From assembly GCA_900545275.1 (NCBI GenBank), contig UQYG01000011.1, positions 50,926-114,925 of the forward strand: a stretch of 64,000 bases of DNA, in the 5' to 3' direction. Made by a program: the position numbers and the translations under genes. The notes beneath the pieces are model-generated. The model searched no databases, was not told where the DNA came from, and saw nothing but the letters and a program-made list of their open reading frames with translations. Source of the DNA: an uncultured Sutterella sp. GTDB taxonomy: Bacteria; Pseudomonadota; Gammaproteobacteria; Burkholderiales; Burkholderiaceae_F. Within the stretch, counting starts at the first letter, position 1. Every line of letters starts with the position of its first letter. This document shows positions 16,587 through 25,340 of this stretch, in pieces.

Positions 16587-16839
16587 GCGGTTTCGACAAA
16601 CGGAAACCGCGCCGCGGGGACTCTCATACAGCCGGACCCTCCTCGGGTGGCCGTTCCGTTCAGTGCCGGACACAAGCGGCCTCAAACGGAACTTCAAGTG
16701 CGGATTGTCTATGTACGGAGACGGGATCGTCCGTCTCCGGAAGGCTCGGTCGGGCGGAAGCACTTCCGAACTCCTTCCCTCGGCCGGGTTTTGACGCCCG
16801 TCCGGGTCCTCAGCGCCTACACGGGCGTTTCGGACGGAT
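16587..16839 (-). promoter_or_regulatory. Hairpin-rich upstream region, possible structured leader
   Basis: Perfect inverted repeats occur at 16587-16610 (GCGGTTTC/GAAACCGC), 16653-16692 (GTTCCGTT/AACGGAAC with inner GCCG/CGGC), 16716-16739 (CGGAGACGG/CCGTCTCCG), 16755-16768 (CGGAAG/CTTCCG) and 16794-16828 (ACGCCCG/CGGGCGT). Read on the minus strand they lie 75-315 bases before the binding-protein start. No known riboswitch was recognised. Strand assignment is inference. Confidence 0.4.
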
Positions 16840-16909
16840 CCATCCTACTTCGGTTTTTGCGCAAAGCGATCGAAGAATCCGCTCTTTTTCGTGAAGAAAA
16901 GCGTGTTTC

Positions 16910-16923
16910 TTGATTCACATCAA
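16910..16923. promoter_or_regulatory. FNR-type box (TTGATTCACATCAA)
   Basis: Perfect TTGAT-N4-ATCAA palindrome, the consensus of FNR-family anaerobic regulators. It lies about 187 bp before the sulfotransferase ATG. A -10-like TATCAT lies at 16993-16998, which would place the box near -89, a class-I-like position. Control of the divergent binding-protein gene is also possible. Confidence 0.6.
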
Positions 16924-17103
16924 AAACTGCTCTCCCAATCTCGAGGTGTCGACGCGTAAGTTTGCCGTAAGCCTTTGCCTCGGGCCGACCGTTATCATAG
17001 GAAACGTCGCCGGCGCACCGAACATTGGGAGAACGGTGTTCGGCATCCCTGCGGGGAGATACGAACGGTCGGCGTCGTAAAAACAAATTCCAAGGGAGTC
17101 CAC

Positions 17104-18900
17104 ATGAACTGCAAAAAGTCCCTTTTGACCGCGGCGCTCGCGCTTGTCCTACCCCTTTCCGTCATGGCCTCGGGCGGTGCCTCGGGCACGAAGATCGACT
17201 GGATCGTCGAGGGCGAACTCGGCACGGTCGTCATCAATCCGTACGACATCGCGCCGCTCACGGCCGTGATCCGCAACGGCGGCTACGTCCTCACGAAGGC
17301 GTCGGTGCGCATCGTCCCGAAAAAGGGAGGACAGGAAATCCGCTACGACGTGGGGCCGCAGACCCTTCTCACCCACGGCGGGATTCCCGTCTGGGGCCTC
17401 TACGCCGACTACATGAACACGGTCGAAGTGCGCTACACGCGCGTCTTCCAGGGAAAGAGCGAAGAAAAGACCGAAACCTACAAGATCCGCACGGCGCCCG
17501 TCTACTTTGAAGCGACCGGGAACCGCGTGCAGTCTCCGGGCGCCTTCGAGATCGACGTGAAGACCCGTCCCTCGAAGGAATTCCGGGACCGTCTCTACTT
17601 CATCAACAACCTCCTCTCCCCGGGTCCGAAGAGTTCGCAGGTCGTCTGGAACAATCCGGTGGGCGGCGCTCAGGAATGGGCCAACTATCCGCAGAACGCC
17701 GTCGTCGACACGACGGGCGAAACCCGCTGGTTCATGAAGCCCGACGCCATCTACGATCCGCGCGACCCGTTCAAGTCGGGGATCATGATGGGCTTCCATC
17801 AGAACGACGACGGCACCCTCACCTGGGGCTACGGTCAGCGCTACGTGAAGTACGACATCATGGGGCGCGAAGTATACAACCGCCTGATCTCCCCCAACTA
17901 CAACGACTTTTCGCACGCCTTGAGCGTGGGCGAAAACGGACATCAGTTCCTGCGCGTGGCGTCGTCGGACCTTCGCCGCGCCGACAACACGCACGTGCGC
18001 ACGGTGCGCGACGTGATCATCGAAGTGGATCCCGAATCGGGGAACGTCGTCGACGAATGGCGTCTCTTTGAGATTCTCGATCCGCAGCGCAACATCGTCC
18101 TGAAGTCGATCGATCAGGGGGCCGTCTGTCTCAACGTCGACCTCTCGAAGTCGGGCCAGACGCTTACGGCCGAACAGCTCGCCAAACTCGAGGCGCAGCA
18201 CGCCTTCGGCGACATCACCGGCACGGGTGCGGGCCGAAACTGGGCGCACGTCAATTCCGTCGACTACGACCCCGAAGACGATTCGATCATCATTTCGTCC
18301 CGTCATCAGTCTTCCGTCGTCAAGATCGGTCGGGACAAGAAGGTGAAGTGGATTCTCGCCGCCCCGAACGGTTGGCGCGACGAGTGGAAGGACAAGGTCC
18401 TCACCCCCGTCGACAAGGACGGAAATCCGCTCAAGTGCCGCCTCGGCAAGTGCGAAGGCGACTTCGACTGGACCTGGACGCAGCACACCGGTTGGAAGAT
18501 CAACGAAATGAGCAAGGGCGACATCATCTACGTGTCGGTCTTTGACAACGGCGACGGACGCGCCTTCGTGCAGCCCGACGATCCGAAGGAAAAGTACAGC
18601 CGCGCGGTCGTCTACAAGATCGACCAGAAGAAGATGACGGTCGAGCAGATCTGGGAATACGGCAAGAACCGCGGTCACGAACTCTACGCACCGATCACGT
18701 CTTCGGTCGAATACCAGAAGGACAAGGACTCGGTCGTCGTCTACTGGGCTTCGATCGGCCTGGGCTCGAAGGAGGGTCCCGCTCCGGTTCTGACCGAATT
18801 CAAGTGGGGCGCTTCGAAGCCCTCGATCGAACTGAAGTTCCACAATACGCTCGGCTACCGCGCTCTGCCGATTGACGTGCAGAAGGCCTTCGCCAAGTAA
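17104..18900 (+). CDS. assT: Periplasmic aryl-sulfate sulfotransferase
   Basis: PAPS-independent transferase that moves sulfate from one phenolic sulfate to another phenol in the periplasm. The 598-residue product has a signal peptide (MNCKKSLLTAALALVL, cleavage near VMA/SGG), an N-terminal beta domain and a beta-propeller. Visible catalytic elements are H401 in SRHQSS and H461 in WTQHTGW, the latter matching the sulfated histidine of the E. coli enzyme. C445 and C450 (CRLGKC) match the disulfide near the active site that needs Dsb oxidation. AAGGGAG precedes the ATG. A terminator follows. dba-dsbI lies 38 kb downstream. Confidence 0.93.
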   Translation: MNCKKSLLTAALALVLPLSVMASGGASGTKIDWIVEGELGTVVINPYDIAPLTAVIRNGGYVLTKASVRIVPKKGGQEIRYDVGPQTLLTHGGIPVWGLYADYMNTVEVRYTRVFQGKSEEKTETYKIRTAPVYFEATGNRVQSPGAFEIDVKTRPSKEFRDRLYFINNLLSPGPKSSQVVWNNPVGGAQEWANYPQNAVVDTTGETRWFMKPDAIYDPRDPFKSGIMMGFHQNDDGTLTWGYGQRYVKYDIMGREVYNRLISPNYNDFSHALSVGENGHQFLRVASSDLRRADNTHVRTVRDVIIEVDPESGNVVDEWRLFEILDPQRNIVLKSIDQGAVCLNVDLSKSGQTLTAEQLAKLEAQHAFGDITGTGAGRNWAHVNSVDYDPEDDSIIISSRHQSSVVKIGRDKKVKWILAAPNGWRDEWKDKVLTPVDKDGNPLKCRLGKCEGDFDWTWTQHTGWKINEMSKGDIIYVSVFDNGDGRAFVQPDDPKEKYSRAVVYKIDQKKMTVEQIWEYGKNRGHELYAPITSSVEYQKDKDSVVVYWASIGLGSKEGPAPVLTEFKWGASKPSIELKFHNTLGYRALPIDVQKAFAK

Positions 18901-18940
18901 TTTCCTCTTTTCCGCCGGGCGTCTTCGGGCGCCCGAAACG

Positions 18941-18982
18941 AAAGCCTCCGCGGCCGCTCCCTTCGACCGTCGGAGGCTTTTC
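18941..18982 (+). terminator. Terminator after the aryl-sulfate sulfotransferase gene
   Basis: AAAGCCTCCG (18941-18950) pairs with CGGAGGCTTT (18971-18980), followed by a short T tract. It lies 41 bp after the stop and just before the LysR start. Confidence 0.75.
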
Positions 18983-18993
18983 GCAACAAAGCC

Positions 18994-19941
18994 ATGTCCG
19001 GATTTCGTCTCTACAATCGACATCTCGACGCCTTTCTCGCCTGCGCGCAGACGGGAAGTTTCACTCGGGCGGCGCAGATTCTCTACGTGACGCCCACGGC
19101 CCTCATCAAGAGAATCAACGCCTTTGAAGAAGGGCTCGGCGCGAAGCTCTTCGATCGCACGACGCAGGGCGTCAAGCTCACGTCCGCGGGCGAGCGTCTG
19201 CGCCGAGAGTCGGACGCCCTCATTGCGCTTACCGACTCGATCCGCCGCGACGTGCTTCGTGCGGGCGCGGCCGACTCGGACGAAATCCGCGTGGGCGCCT
19301 CGACCGTTTTTCCCGGCCACTACGTGTTCGACCGCTTCGAAGAACACCGCGCCGCACTGCCCGACGTGAAACTTCGGCTCATTTCATACGGAAACACGCG
19401 GCTCGAGGTGGATCGAACGCTTTCGCGCCTCGGCGAAGAAGTGGACCTCATCGCGGGCGTTTTCGACGAACGGTTTCTCTCGCGCTACGGCGCAGACGGC
19501 ATCGTGATCGAACGCGTTCCGATCGGCCTCTCGGTACCCGCGCACGATTCCCTCTCGGGACTCGACAAAATTCCCGTTCGGGAATTGAACGGCCGCACGG
19601 TTCTGATTCCGAAAAGGGGTATGCTCGAAGACTTCGACGAAGCGGCCGGAGAGCTCTTTCGAGGCGCGCCCGACGTCAAGACGGTCGAATTCGAGCTTCT
19701 CGACGTGGAAACCTTCAACCGCGCCGCCGAGATCGGCGCCCTCATCCTCAACATCGCCTGTTGGACGCAAACCCATCCCCTCTTTCGGCACGTTCCGCTC
19801 GACTGGACGTCCGCTGCGCGCTTCGGCTTCTTTTACGCAAAGAACGCCCGCGACGCCGTGCGGCGCTTTGTCGACGCCGTCGCAAACGATGCGTGCGCCG
19901 CCCGAAATCCCGAGGGGCCGAGAGCTTCGGCCGTGGTATGA
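18994..19941 (+). CDS. LysR-family regulator beside the sulfotransferase
   Basis: The 315-residue protein has a LysR helix-turn-helix (HLDAFLACAQTGSFTRAAQI, then TALIKRINAFEEGLGAKLFDR) and an effector domain. It follows assT in the same direction but behind a terminator, so it is probably transcribed separately. Control of the sulfotransferase or of gpmI is possible but unproven. No good Shine-Dalgarno is visible; the start at 18994 gives the normal N-terminal spacing to the HTH. Confidence 0.88.
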   Translation: MSGFRLYNRHLDAFLACAQTGSFTRAAQILYVTPTALIKRINAFEEGLGAKLFDRTTQGVKLTSAGERLRRESDALIALTDSIRRDVLRAGAADSDEIRVGASTVFPGHYVFDRFEEHRAALPDVKLRLISYGNTRLEVDRTLSRLGEEVDLIAGVFDERFLSRYGADGIVIERVPIGLSVPAHDSLSGLDKIPVRELNGRTVLIPKRGMLEDFDEAAGELFRGAPDVKTVEFELLDVETFNRAAEIGALILNIACWTQTHPLFRHVPLDWTSAARFGFFYAKNARDAVRRFVDAVANDACAARNPEGPRASAVV

Positions 19942-20007
19942 TTGCTTCGCATTTCGGGGGCGCATCCGCCCTCTTTTCAATGGATTCGGACAGTTAAGGA
20001 GCCTTCC

Positions 20008-21528
20008 GTGACGAAAGTTCTTCTCATGATTCTCGACGGCTGGGGCATCGGCCGCGGCGACAAGGCCGACGTGATCGGGACCGTGCGCCCGCCCTTCATG
20101 ACGAAGCTCGCCCTCGAAAATCCCCATGCGACGCTTCGCACCGACGGTCTCGCCGTGGGGCTTCCCGAAGGTCAGATGGGGAATTCCGAAGTCGGCCACC
20201 TCAACATCGGTGCCGGCCGCGTTCTTTACCAGGACCTGGTCAAGATCAACCGCGCGGTTGCGGACGGGAGCCTCGCCAAGGTACCGGGCGTCGCGAAGAT
20301 GCTCGAATCCGCGAAGAAGTCGGGTCGCCTTCACGTCATGGGACTTCTCTCCGACGGGGGCGTGCACGCCTCGCTCGAGCACATTCTTGCGATCGTGCGC
20401 CTTGCGCGCGAAGCGGGGGTTGAAAACGTCTTCCTGCACGCCTTCATGGACGGGCGCGACACGGATCCCAAGAGCGGAATCGGGTTCGTGCGCGAAACGG
20501 TCGACGCCTTGAAGGCCTCGGGCGCGCACTTCGCGACGATGACGGGCCGCTACTGGGCCATGGACCGCGACAAGCGTTGGGAGCGCATCCGCGAAGCCTA
20601 CGGCGCGCTGGTTCTGGGCGAAGGCGTGAAGGCCGAAGACCCGGTCGCCGCTCTGCAGATCTCCTATGACGAAGGCGTCACGGACGAATTCGTAAAGCCC
20701 GTCGTGATGACGACGACGGACGGCCGTCCCGTCGGGACGATTCGGGAGGGCGATACGGTCGTTTTCTGCAACTTCCGCAACGACCGCGCGAAGGAACTCA
20801 CGATCGCGCTCACGCAGCGCGACGTCGAAGAAGCGGGGATGAAGCGCCTTTCGCTCGACTTCTACACGATGACGCCCTACGATCCGACGTTCGCCGGCCT
20901 CACGGCCCTCTTCCCGAAGGACGAAGTGAAGAACACGATCGGGGAATACGTGTCGTCCCTGGGGCTCACGCAGCTTCGCATTGCGGAAACCGAAAAGTAC
21001 GCGCACGTCACGTTCTTTTTAAACGGCGGCCGCGAAGCGCCTTTCGAAGGGGAAGACCGAATTCTCGTCAACTCCCCGAAGGTCGCGACCTACGACCTCG
21101 CGCCGGCAATGAGCGCGCCCGAAGTGACGGACCGTCTCGTCGAGCGCATCCGTGAAAAGGCGCCCGACCTCATCGTCCTTAATTTCGCCAACGGCGACAT
21201 GGTGGGCCACACGGGCGTCTACGACGCCATCGTCGAAGCCGTCAAGACGGTCGACGCCTGCGTCGAAAAGGTCGTGACGGCCGCACGCGCGGCGGGCTAC
21301 GACGTCCTGATCTGCGCGGACCACGGCAACGCCGACAACGCGGTGAACGCCGACGGCTCGCCCAACACGGCGCACTCGCTCAACCCCGTCCCGATAATCG
21401 TCGTGTCCCACCGCGTCAAGAACGTCCGCGACGGCGTCCTCGCCGACGTGGCGCCGACGGTCCTGGACCTCATGGGCCTTGAAAAGCCCGCCGAGATGAC
21501 CGGAACGTCGCTCGTCGAGAAGGCCTGA
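20008..21528 (+). CDS. gpmI: 2,3-bisphosphoglycerate-independent phosphoglycerate mutase
   Basis: Cytoplasmic glycolytic enzyme interconverting 3- and 2-phosphoglycerate, dependent on Mn2+. The GTG at 20008 is preceded by AAGGAG at a good distance and gives the standard start VTKVLLMILDGWG; the upstream frame lacks homology. The 506 residues agree with the family length near 510. The serine nucleophile lies in GNSEVGHLNIGAGR, and metal-binding motifs include FMDGRDTDP and CADHGNADN. A hairpin terminator follows. Confidence 0.97.
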   Translation: MTKVLLMILDGWGIGRGDKADVIGTVRPPFMTKLALENPHATLRTDGLAVGLPEGQMGNSEVGHLNIGAGRVLYQDLVKINRAVADGSLAKVPGVAKMLESAKKSGRLHVMGLLSDGGVHASLEHILAIVRLAREAGVENVFLHAFMDGRDTDPKSGIGFVRETVDALKASGAHFATMTGRYWAMDRDKRWERIREAYGALVLGEGVKAEDPVAALQISYDEGVTDEFVKPVVMTTTDGRPVGTIREGDTVVFCNFRNDRAKELTIALTQRDVEEAGMKRLSLDFYTMTPYDPTFAGLTALFPKDEVKNTIGEYVSSLGLTQLRIAETEKYAHVTFFLNGGREAPFEGEDRILVNSPKVATYDLAPAMSAPEVTDRLVERIREKAPDLIVLNFANGDMVGHTGVYDAIVEAVKTVDACVEKVVTAARAAGYDVLICADHGNADNAVNADGSPNTAHSLNPVPIIVVSHRVKNVRDGVLADVAPTVLDLMGLEKPAEMTGTSLVEKA

Positions 21529-21554
21529 TCGGGTCTTATCAAACACAACCCTTC

Positions 21555-21584
21555 AGGGCCGGCCGGATCTTCCGCGTCGGCCCT
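21555..21584 (+). terminator. Terminator after gpmI
   Basis: AGGGCCG (21555-21561) pairs with CGGCCCT (21578-21584), followed by TCTTCT. It lies between gpmI and the next MFS gene. Confidence 0.65.
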
Positions 21585-21606
21585 TCTTCTCCCGTCTTCC
21601 TTCACC

Positions 21607-22806
21607 ATGAGAACGGAAAAGCAAATCGGTCCGCGCTTTTGGCCGGGCTTTCTGAAAACGCTCCCGCCGCTTCGCAACGTCACCTACGTCGTCTTCTTCG
21701 CGGCGGGCATGATCAGCGCCCTCTGGGCGGGACTCATTCCGAGCCTCAAGTCGGCCCTGAACGTCGACGAGGGCGTCTTGGGGACCATGCTTCTCGGCCT
21801 CGGAATCGGTTCGCTCGTCATGATGCCGGTGACCGGGAGGCTCGTCGCCCGCTGGGGCTGCCGCGCGGTAATGCGCGCAAGTCTCCCCTTCATGGCGGCG
21901 GCCATCACGGCGCTCGCCTTCACGACGAACGTGTGGCTTGCGGCGGCGCTCGTGATTCTCTTCGGCGGAGCGCTCGGCGTCACCGACGTCTCGATGAACG
22001 TGCAGTCGGTCGTTGCGGAAAAGCGCGAGAAACGGGCGATTCTCTCGGGCTTTCACGCAGCCTATTCCTTCGGCGGCATGTCGGGCGGCTTTTTCTTTGC
22101 GGCGCTCGTAGGAATCGGTCTCCCCGTCTGGGCGGCCGTGGTCTCGGGGGCGGCGTTGATGGTCGCGGTCGCAACCGCCTGGAGTCCCTGGTCGCTCGGA
22201 CCCGGGGAAACGGAAAGGGACGGCGCCGAGACCGAAAACGTGCGGGAGAAATGTTCGAAAAAGCCCCTCATTCTCTACGTCACCGCCTTCTTTTGCTTCG
22301 CCTTCTTTCTTACGGAAGGAAGTCTGCTCGATTGGAGCGCCCTCTATCTTCGCGACTTGAAGAACGCCGACACGGCCGCGGCCGCCTTGGGTTACTCGGT
22401 CTTCTCAGGCGCAATGACGATCGGGCGCACCTTCGGCGACCGGATCATCGCGCGCTTCGGACGTCGCCGCGTCTTTCTTACGGGCACCTTCTGCGCGATT
22501 CTCGGCTATGCGGTGCTCCTCGCGATTCCGGGACTCCGGAGCGCTTACGCGGCGCTTTTCCTGATGGGGATCGGCTGCTCGAACCTCGTTCCGATCGCCT
22601 TCTGGCTCGCAGGGAACACGCCGGGCGTATCCGTCTCGAAGGGACTCTCCTTCGTGGTGTCGACGGGCTACGCGGGAATTCTCGCGGGTCCCGCCGCAAT
22701 CGGCTTCATCGCGCGGCATACGGGACTCGACACAGCCTTCCTCATGGTCGCCCTCATGACGGCCGTAGTGCTCGCGATGAGCCTCAGGATCTTTCCGAAG
22801 GACTGA
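21607..22806 (+). CDS. MFS transporter (YbjJ-like)
   Basis: A 399-residue inner-membrane protein with about twelve hydrophobic helices and a central hydrophilic loop near residues 200-215. Signature segments are GLGIGSLVMMPVTGRLVARWG after helix 2 and FLTEGSLLDWSALYLRD at the start of the second half. The same DWSA motif marks the paralogue at 60341-61624. Substrate unknown. The start has only a weak ribosome site. Confidence 0.88.
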   Translation: MRTEKQIGPRFWPGFLKTLPPLRNVTYVVFFAAGMISALWAGLIPSLKSALNVDEGVLGTMLLGLGIGSLVMMPVTGRLVARWGCRAVMRASLPFMAAAITALAFTTNVWLAAALVILFGGALGVTDVSMNVQSVVAEKREKRAILSGFHAAYSFGGMSGGFFFAALVGIGLPVWAAVVSGAALMVAVATAWSPWSLGPGETERDGAETENVREKCSKKPLILYVTAFFCFAFFLTEGSLLDWSALYLRDLKNADTAAAALGYSVFSGAMTIGRTFGDRIIARFGRRRVFLTGTFCAILGYAVLLAIPGLRSAYAALFLMGIGCSNLVPIAFWLAGNTPGVSVSKGLSFVVSTGYAGILAGPAAIGFIARHTGLDTAFLMVALMTAVVLAMSLRIFPKD

Positions 22807-22971
22807 CCGCGGCTCCGCTCACGGACACCGCCCCCGAGAGGTAGGAAGGCAAACGGGATTCGGGCAGAATCTTTTCTGCGGACGAAGCGCCTCCCGCGGG
22901 TTTTGTCTCCTTTTCACCTCGACAGGGTTCGGGCGTCGTGCGCAAACCGGGTCTCTCCTTTGGCTCCTCGA

Positions 22972-23013
22972 AGAGCCGGACGCCATCCAAACCGGGCGTC
23001 CGGCTCTTTTTTC
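22972..23013 (+). terminator. Strong rho-independent terminator
   Basis: A perfect 13-bp stem (22972-22984 with 22995-23007) and a 10-base loop are followed by six T residues. It is the most convincing terminator in the window. Confidence 0.93.
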
Positions 23014-23251
23014 ATCAAAGCATTTGAATTTGATCATGCAAAGGGAAGGCGGGGACTTCTCGGCGATTTTTATGACTTCCCGTCTCATTGCCGCCCGTTA
23101 AATAGCGGATGCTCCAAAGCATGCCGTTCCCCAACACGGCGCGGGGCGGTTTGTCGTCGCCTCGGGCTTGTTTGCAAATCCCGAGCGCTTTCGGCAAGAA
23201 TTAAAAGTAAACGGAGAAGACCGGCCGGTCGCCTGCGGATAGTCTGAAAGG

Positions 23252-23272
23252 GATGGTTCGAACCGAACCATC
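23252..23272. promoter_or_regulatory. Perfect 9-3-9 dyad upstream of the DUF362 gene
   Basis: GATGGTTCG (23252-23260), AAC, CGAACCATC (23264-23272). It lies 39 bp before the ATG, so it may be an operator or a hairpin in the 5' untranslated region. Confidence 0.5.
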
Positions 23273-23310
23273 GACCGAATTTCCCATCGAACCGAAAAAA
23301 GGAATCGACC

Positions 23311-24276
23311 ATGCAGCGACGCACTTTTCTGCAGACGACCGCGGCTCTCGCGCTCTCCACGAGTCTTCCGACCCCGGCGTCGGCCGCGAACGACAGCCCC
23401 TTCCCCTACCCGCTCACGCATGCCGTCACGGACGCGTCCGCACCGGAAGTCTTCTTCACGAAGGACATTTCTCCCGCCGGGCTCATCACGATTTACGAGC
23501 GGCTCGGCCAGAAGCGCCGGGGAAAGGTCGGGGTCAAGGTGTGCTTTGAAACACCGAACGGTCCCCATCTCGACCCCGATCTCGTTCATGCGTTTGCCGA
23601 CCACGTAAACGGGAAGCTTCTCGACTGCACCTACTATCCGCCCCGAGACACGGTGGAAAAGCACCTAGAAGTCGCCAAGGGGAACGGCTTTGATACGTCC
23701 CGCATCGACATCATCGATGCCGACGGCACGGTCGACCTCCCCGTCCGGGGCGGCAAGCACCTGAAGTTCTCGCGCATCGGCTCGCACTACAACGACTACG
23801 ACACGATGATCGGACTCATCCGATTCAAGTCGCACCACATCGAGTTTTACGGCGGGATGCTCAAAAACCTCTCGATCGCGATCGCGCCGATGCAGGGCAA
23901 ATGGCTCATCCACAGCGCCGGCAAAACGGACAGCGGTTTTTCGCCAAGCGACAATCACATCGAAACGCAGGCCATGGCCGACTACGTGAAGGGCGTGACG
24001 GACGCGAAAAAGGACCGCTGGGTCTTCCTCACGGTGCTCGACGCTGTCGATCCGACGGACGGCTGCGAAGGCGCCAAGAACCTTGGAAACATCGGGATTC
24101 TCGCGAGCGCGGACCCCGTCGCAATCGACCAAGCCGCCATCGACATCACCTTCGGCGCGGCGGCGACGCCGGAGCTTCGCCGCGAATGGGAAGAGCATCA
24201 CGGGACTTATCTCACGAGCGACGCAGAAGCCGTGGGCGTAGGCAAGACTCACTACCGCTTCACCTCGATCGACTGA
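23311..24276 (+). CDS. Exported DUF362-domain protein (Tat leader)
   Basis: The 321-residue product opens with a Tat-type leader MQRRTFLQTTAALAL and a cleavage region PASAAN. The remainder matches DUF362, including VGVKVCFETPNGPHL, YYPPRDTVEKHLEVAKGNGF, and a C-terminal GILASADPVAIDQAAID segment. No 4Fe-4S cysteine motif is present, unlike DUF362 proteins fused to ferredoxin. Function is unknown, though folded export implies a cofactor or assembled metal. It shares a terminator with the convergent AEC transporter gene. Confidence 0.85.
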   Translation: MQRRTFLQTTAALALSTSLPTPASAANDSPFPYPLTHAVTDASAPEVFFTKDISPAGLITIYERLGQKRRGKVGVKVCFETPNGPHLDPDLVHAFADHVNGKLLDCTYYPPRDTVEKHLEVAKGNGFDTSRIDIIDADGTVDLPVRGGKHLKFSRIGSHYNDYDTMIGLIRFKSHHIEFYGGMLKNLSIAIAPMQGKWLIHSAGKTDSGFSPSDNHIETQAMADYVKGVTDAKKDRWVFLTVLDAVDPTDGCEGAKNLGNIGILASADPVAIDQAAIDITFGAAATPELRREWEEHHGTYLTSDAEAVGVGKTHYRFTSID

Positions 24277-24318
24277 GAGAATCCCGGATAGTTTCATTCC
24301 CTGTCGGGAACGTTAGAC

Positions 24319-24344
24319 AAGGGGTCGCCCTCTGGCGACCCCTT
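24319..24344. terminator. Shared terminator of convergent DUF362 and AEC genes
   Basis: Perfect 11-bp stem: AAGGGGTCGCC (24319-24329) and GGCGACCCCTT (24334-24344) around CTCT. U tracts are weak on both sides, but the site lies between two convergent stops. Confidence 0.7.
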
Positions 24345-24370
24345 CGTATTCGTCCAATTCTCCGGCGCTC

Positions 24371-25324
24371 TCAGACGGCCGGCGCCACGCCGAGAAGCGT
24401 GAGAACCAGCGGCACGCCCGCGGCCGAGAGAAGCGTCGAGAGAAAAATGGCGTTGCTCGCGGCCCCCTCTTCCGCCTCGAATTCGTTCGCCATGAGAAAG
24501 ACGTTGATCGCGACGGGGAGCGCCGAGAGGAGGACCGTCGCATCGGTTTCGAGTGCGCCCAGCCCCATCGCGCGGCAGAGCCCCCAGACGAAAAAGGGCT
24601 GCACGACGATCTTCACGAAGGTGACGACCGATCCTTTGGGGAGCGACGCAAAGAAGCTGTGACGGGCCAAGCCCATGCCGACCGCCAATAGGCACATGGG
24701 GGTCGTGCTCGCGGCGACGAGCCCGACGGTCTGATCGACCACCTTGGGAAGCTGCCAGCCGGTGAGCCCCCAGACCGTGCCGCAGAGAATCCCGAGCACC
24801 ACCGGGTTTTTGACGACCTTGAAGAGCGACTTGAGGATGCGCTCCAGATCGGGCTTTCCGTCCGCGCGTCCGAACTCGACCGACGCAATCGCAAGCGTCC
24901 AGAGAAGCAGAACGTTGAAGACGATCAAAAGCGAAATCGTCGGCATGGCTGCGGGCCCGAGGCTCACCTCGACGATCGGCACGCCCAACTGCACGTTGTT
25001 GCCGAAAATCCCCGCCATGGCAAGCACCGTCGTTCCGGCCGCCCCGCAGCGAAAGAGCCTGGCGTAGACGCCGCGCGTGAAAAAGAAGAGAAAGAGGCAG
25101 GATCCGAAAAAGGGAATCAGCACGCGCCAGTCCGCGGGCGGCATTTCCGAGAGGTGCGAAAGCATCTTGAAGAGAAGCGCCGGCATCAGGAGTTTGAAGG
25201 TGACGCTTCCCAGGGCCTTTTGCGCCGCCTCGGGAATGAAGTGAATCTTCGCGAGCCCCCAGCCGATGAAGACGAGCGAAAAGAGCGGCGCGCAGAGTTC
25301 GAGGTGGTAGAAAAAGAGCTGCAT
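24371..25324 (-). CDS. AEC-family (auxin efflux carrier-type) transporter
   Basis: The 317-residue integral membrane protein has about ten hydrophobic segments in two halves, with MAGIFGNNVQLGVPIVEVSLG marking the crossing loop and FMANEFEAEEGAAS near the C-terminus. AEC carriers move organic or amino acids such as malate. The start at 25324 is preceded by AGGGA; the longer reading overlaps the previous gene. It lies 16 bp after the racemase, so the two probably form an operon, and racemised amino acids are a reasonable substrate guess. Confidence 0.88.
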   Translation of the reverse strand: MQLFFYHLELCAPLFSLVFIGWGLAKIHFIPEAAQKALGSVTFKLLMPALLFKMLSHLSEMPPADWRVLIPFFGSCLFLFFFTRGVYARLFRCGAAGTTVLAMAGIFGNNVQLGVPIVEVSLGPAAMPTISLLIVFNVLLLWTLAIASVEFGRADGKPDLERILKSLFKVVKNPVVLGILCGTVWGLTGWQLPKVVDQTVGLVAASTTPMCLLAVGMGLARHSFFASLPKGSVVTFVKIVVQPFFVWGLCRAMGLGALETDATVLLSALPVAINVFLMANEFEAEEGAASNAIFLSTLLSAAGVPLVLTLLGVAPAV

Positions 25325-25340
25325 CGACGCGTCCCTGCGG

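Larger units (their letters stand above)
22807..23310. other. Intergenic stretch with a late strong terminator
   Basis: No gene is recognised in 504 bases. The strong terminator at 22972-23013 lies 165 bp after the MFS stop, leaving a long 3' untranslated region or room for a small RNA. The right part holds a dyad at 23252-23272 and the AAGGAAT ribosome site of the next gene. Confidence 0.5.
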
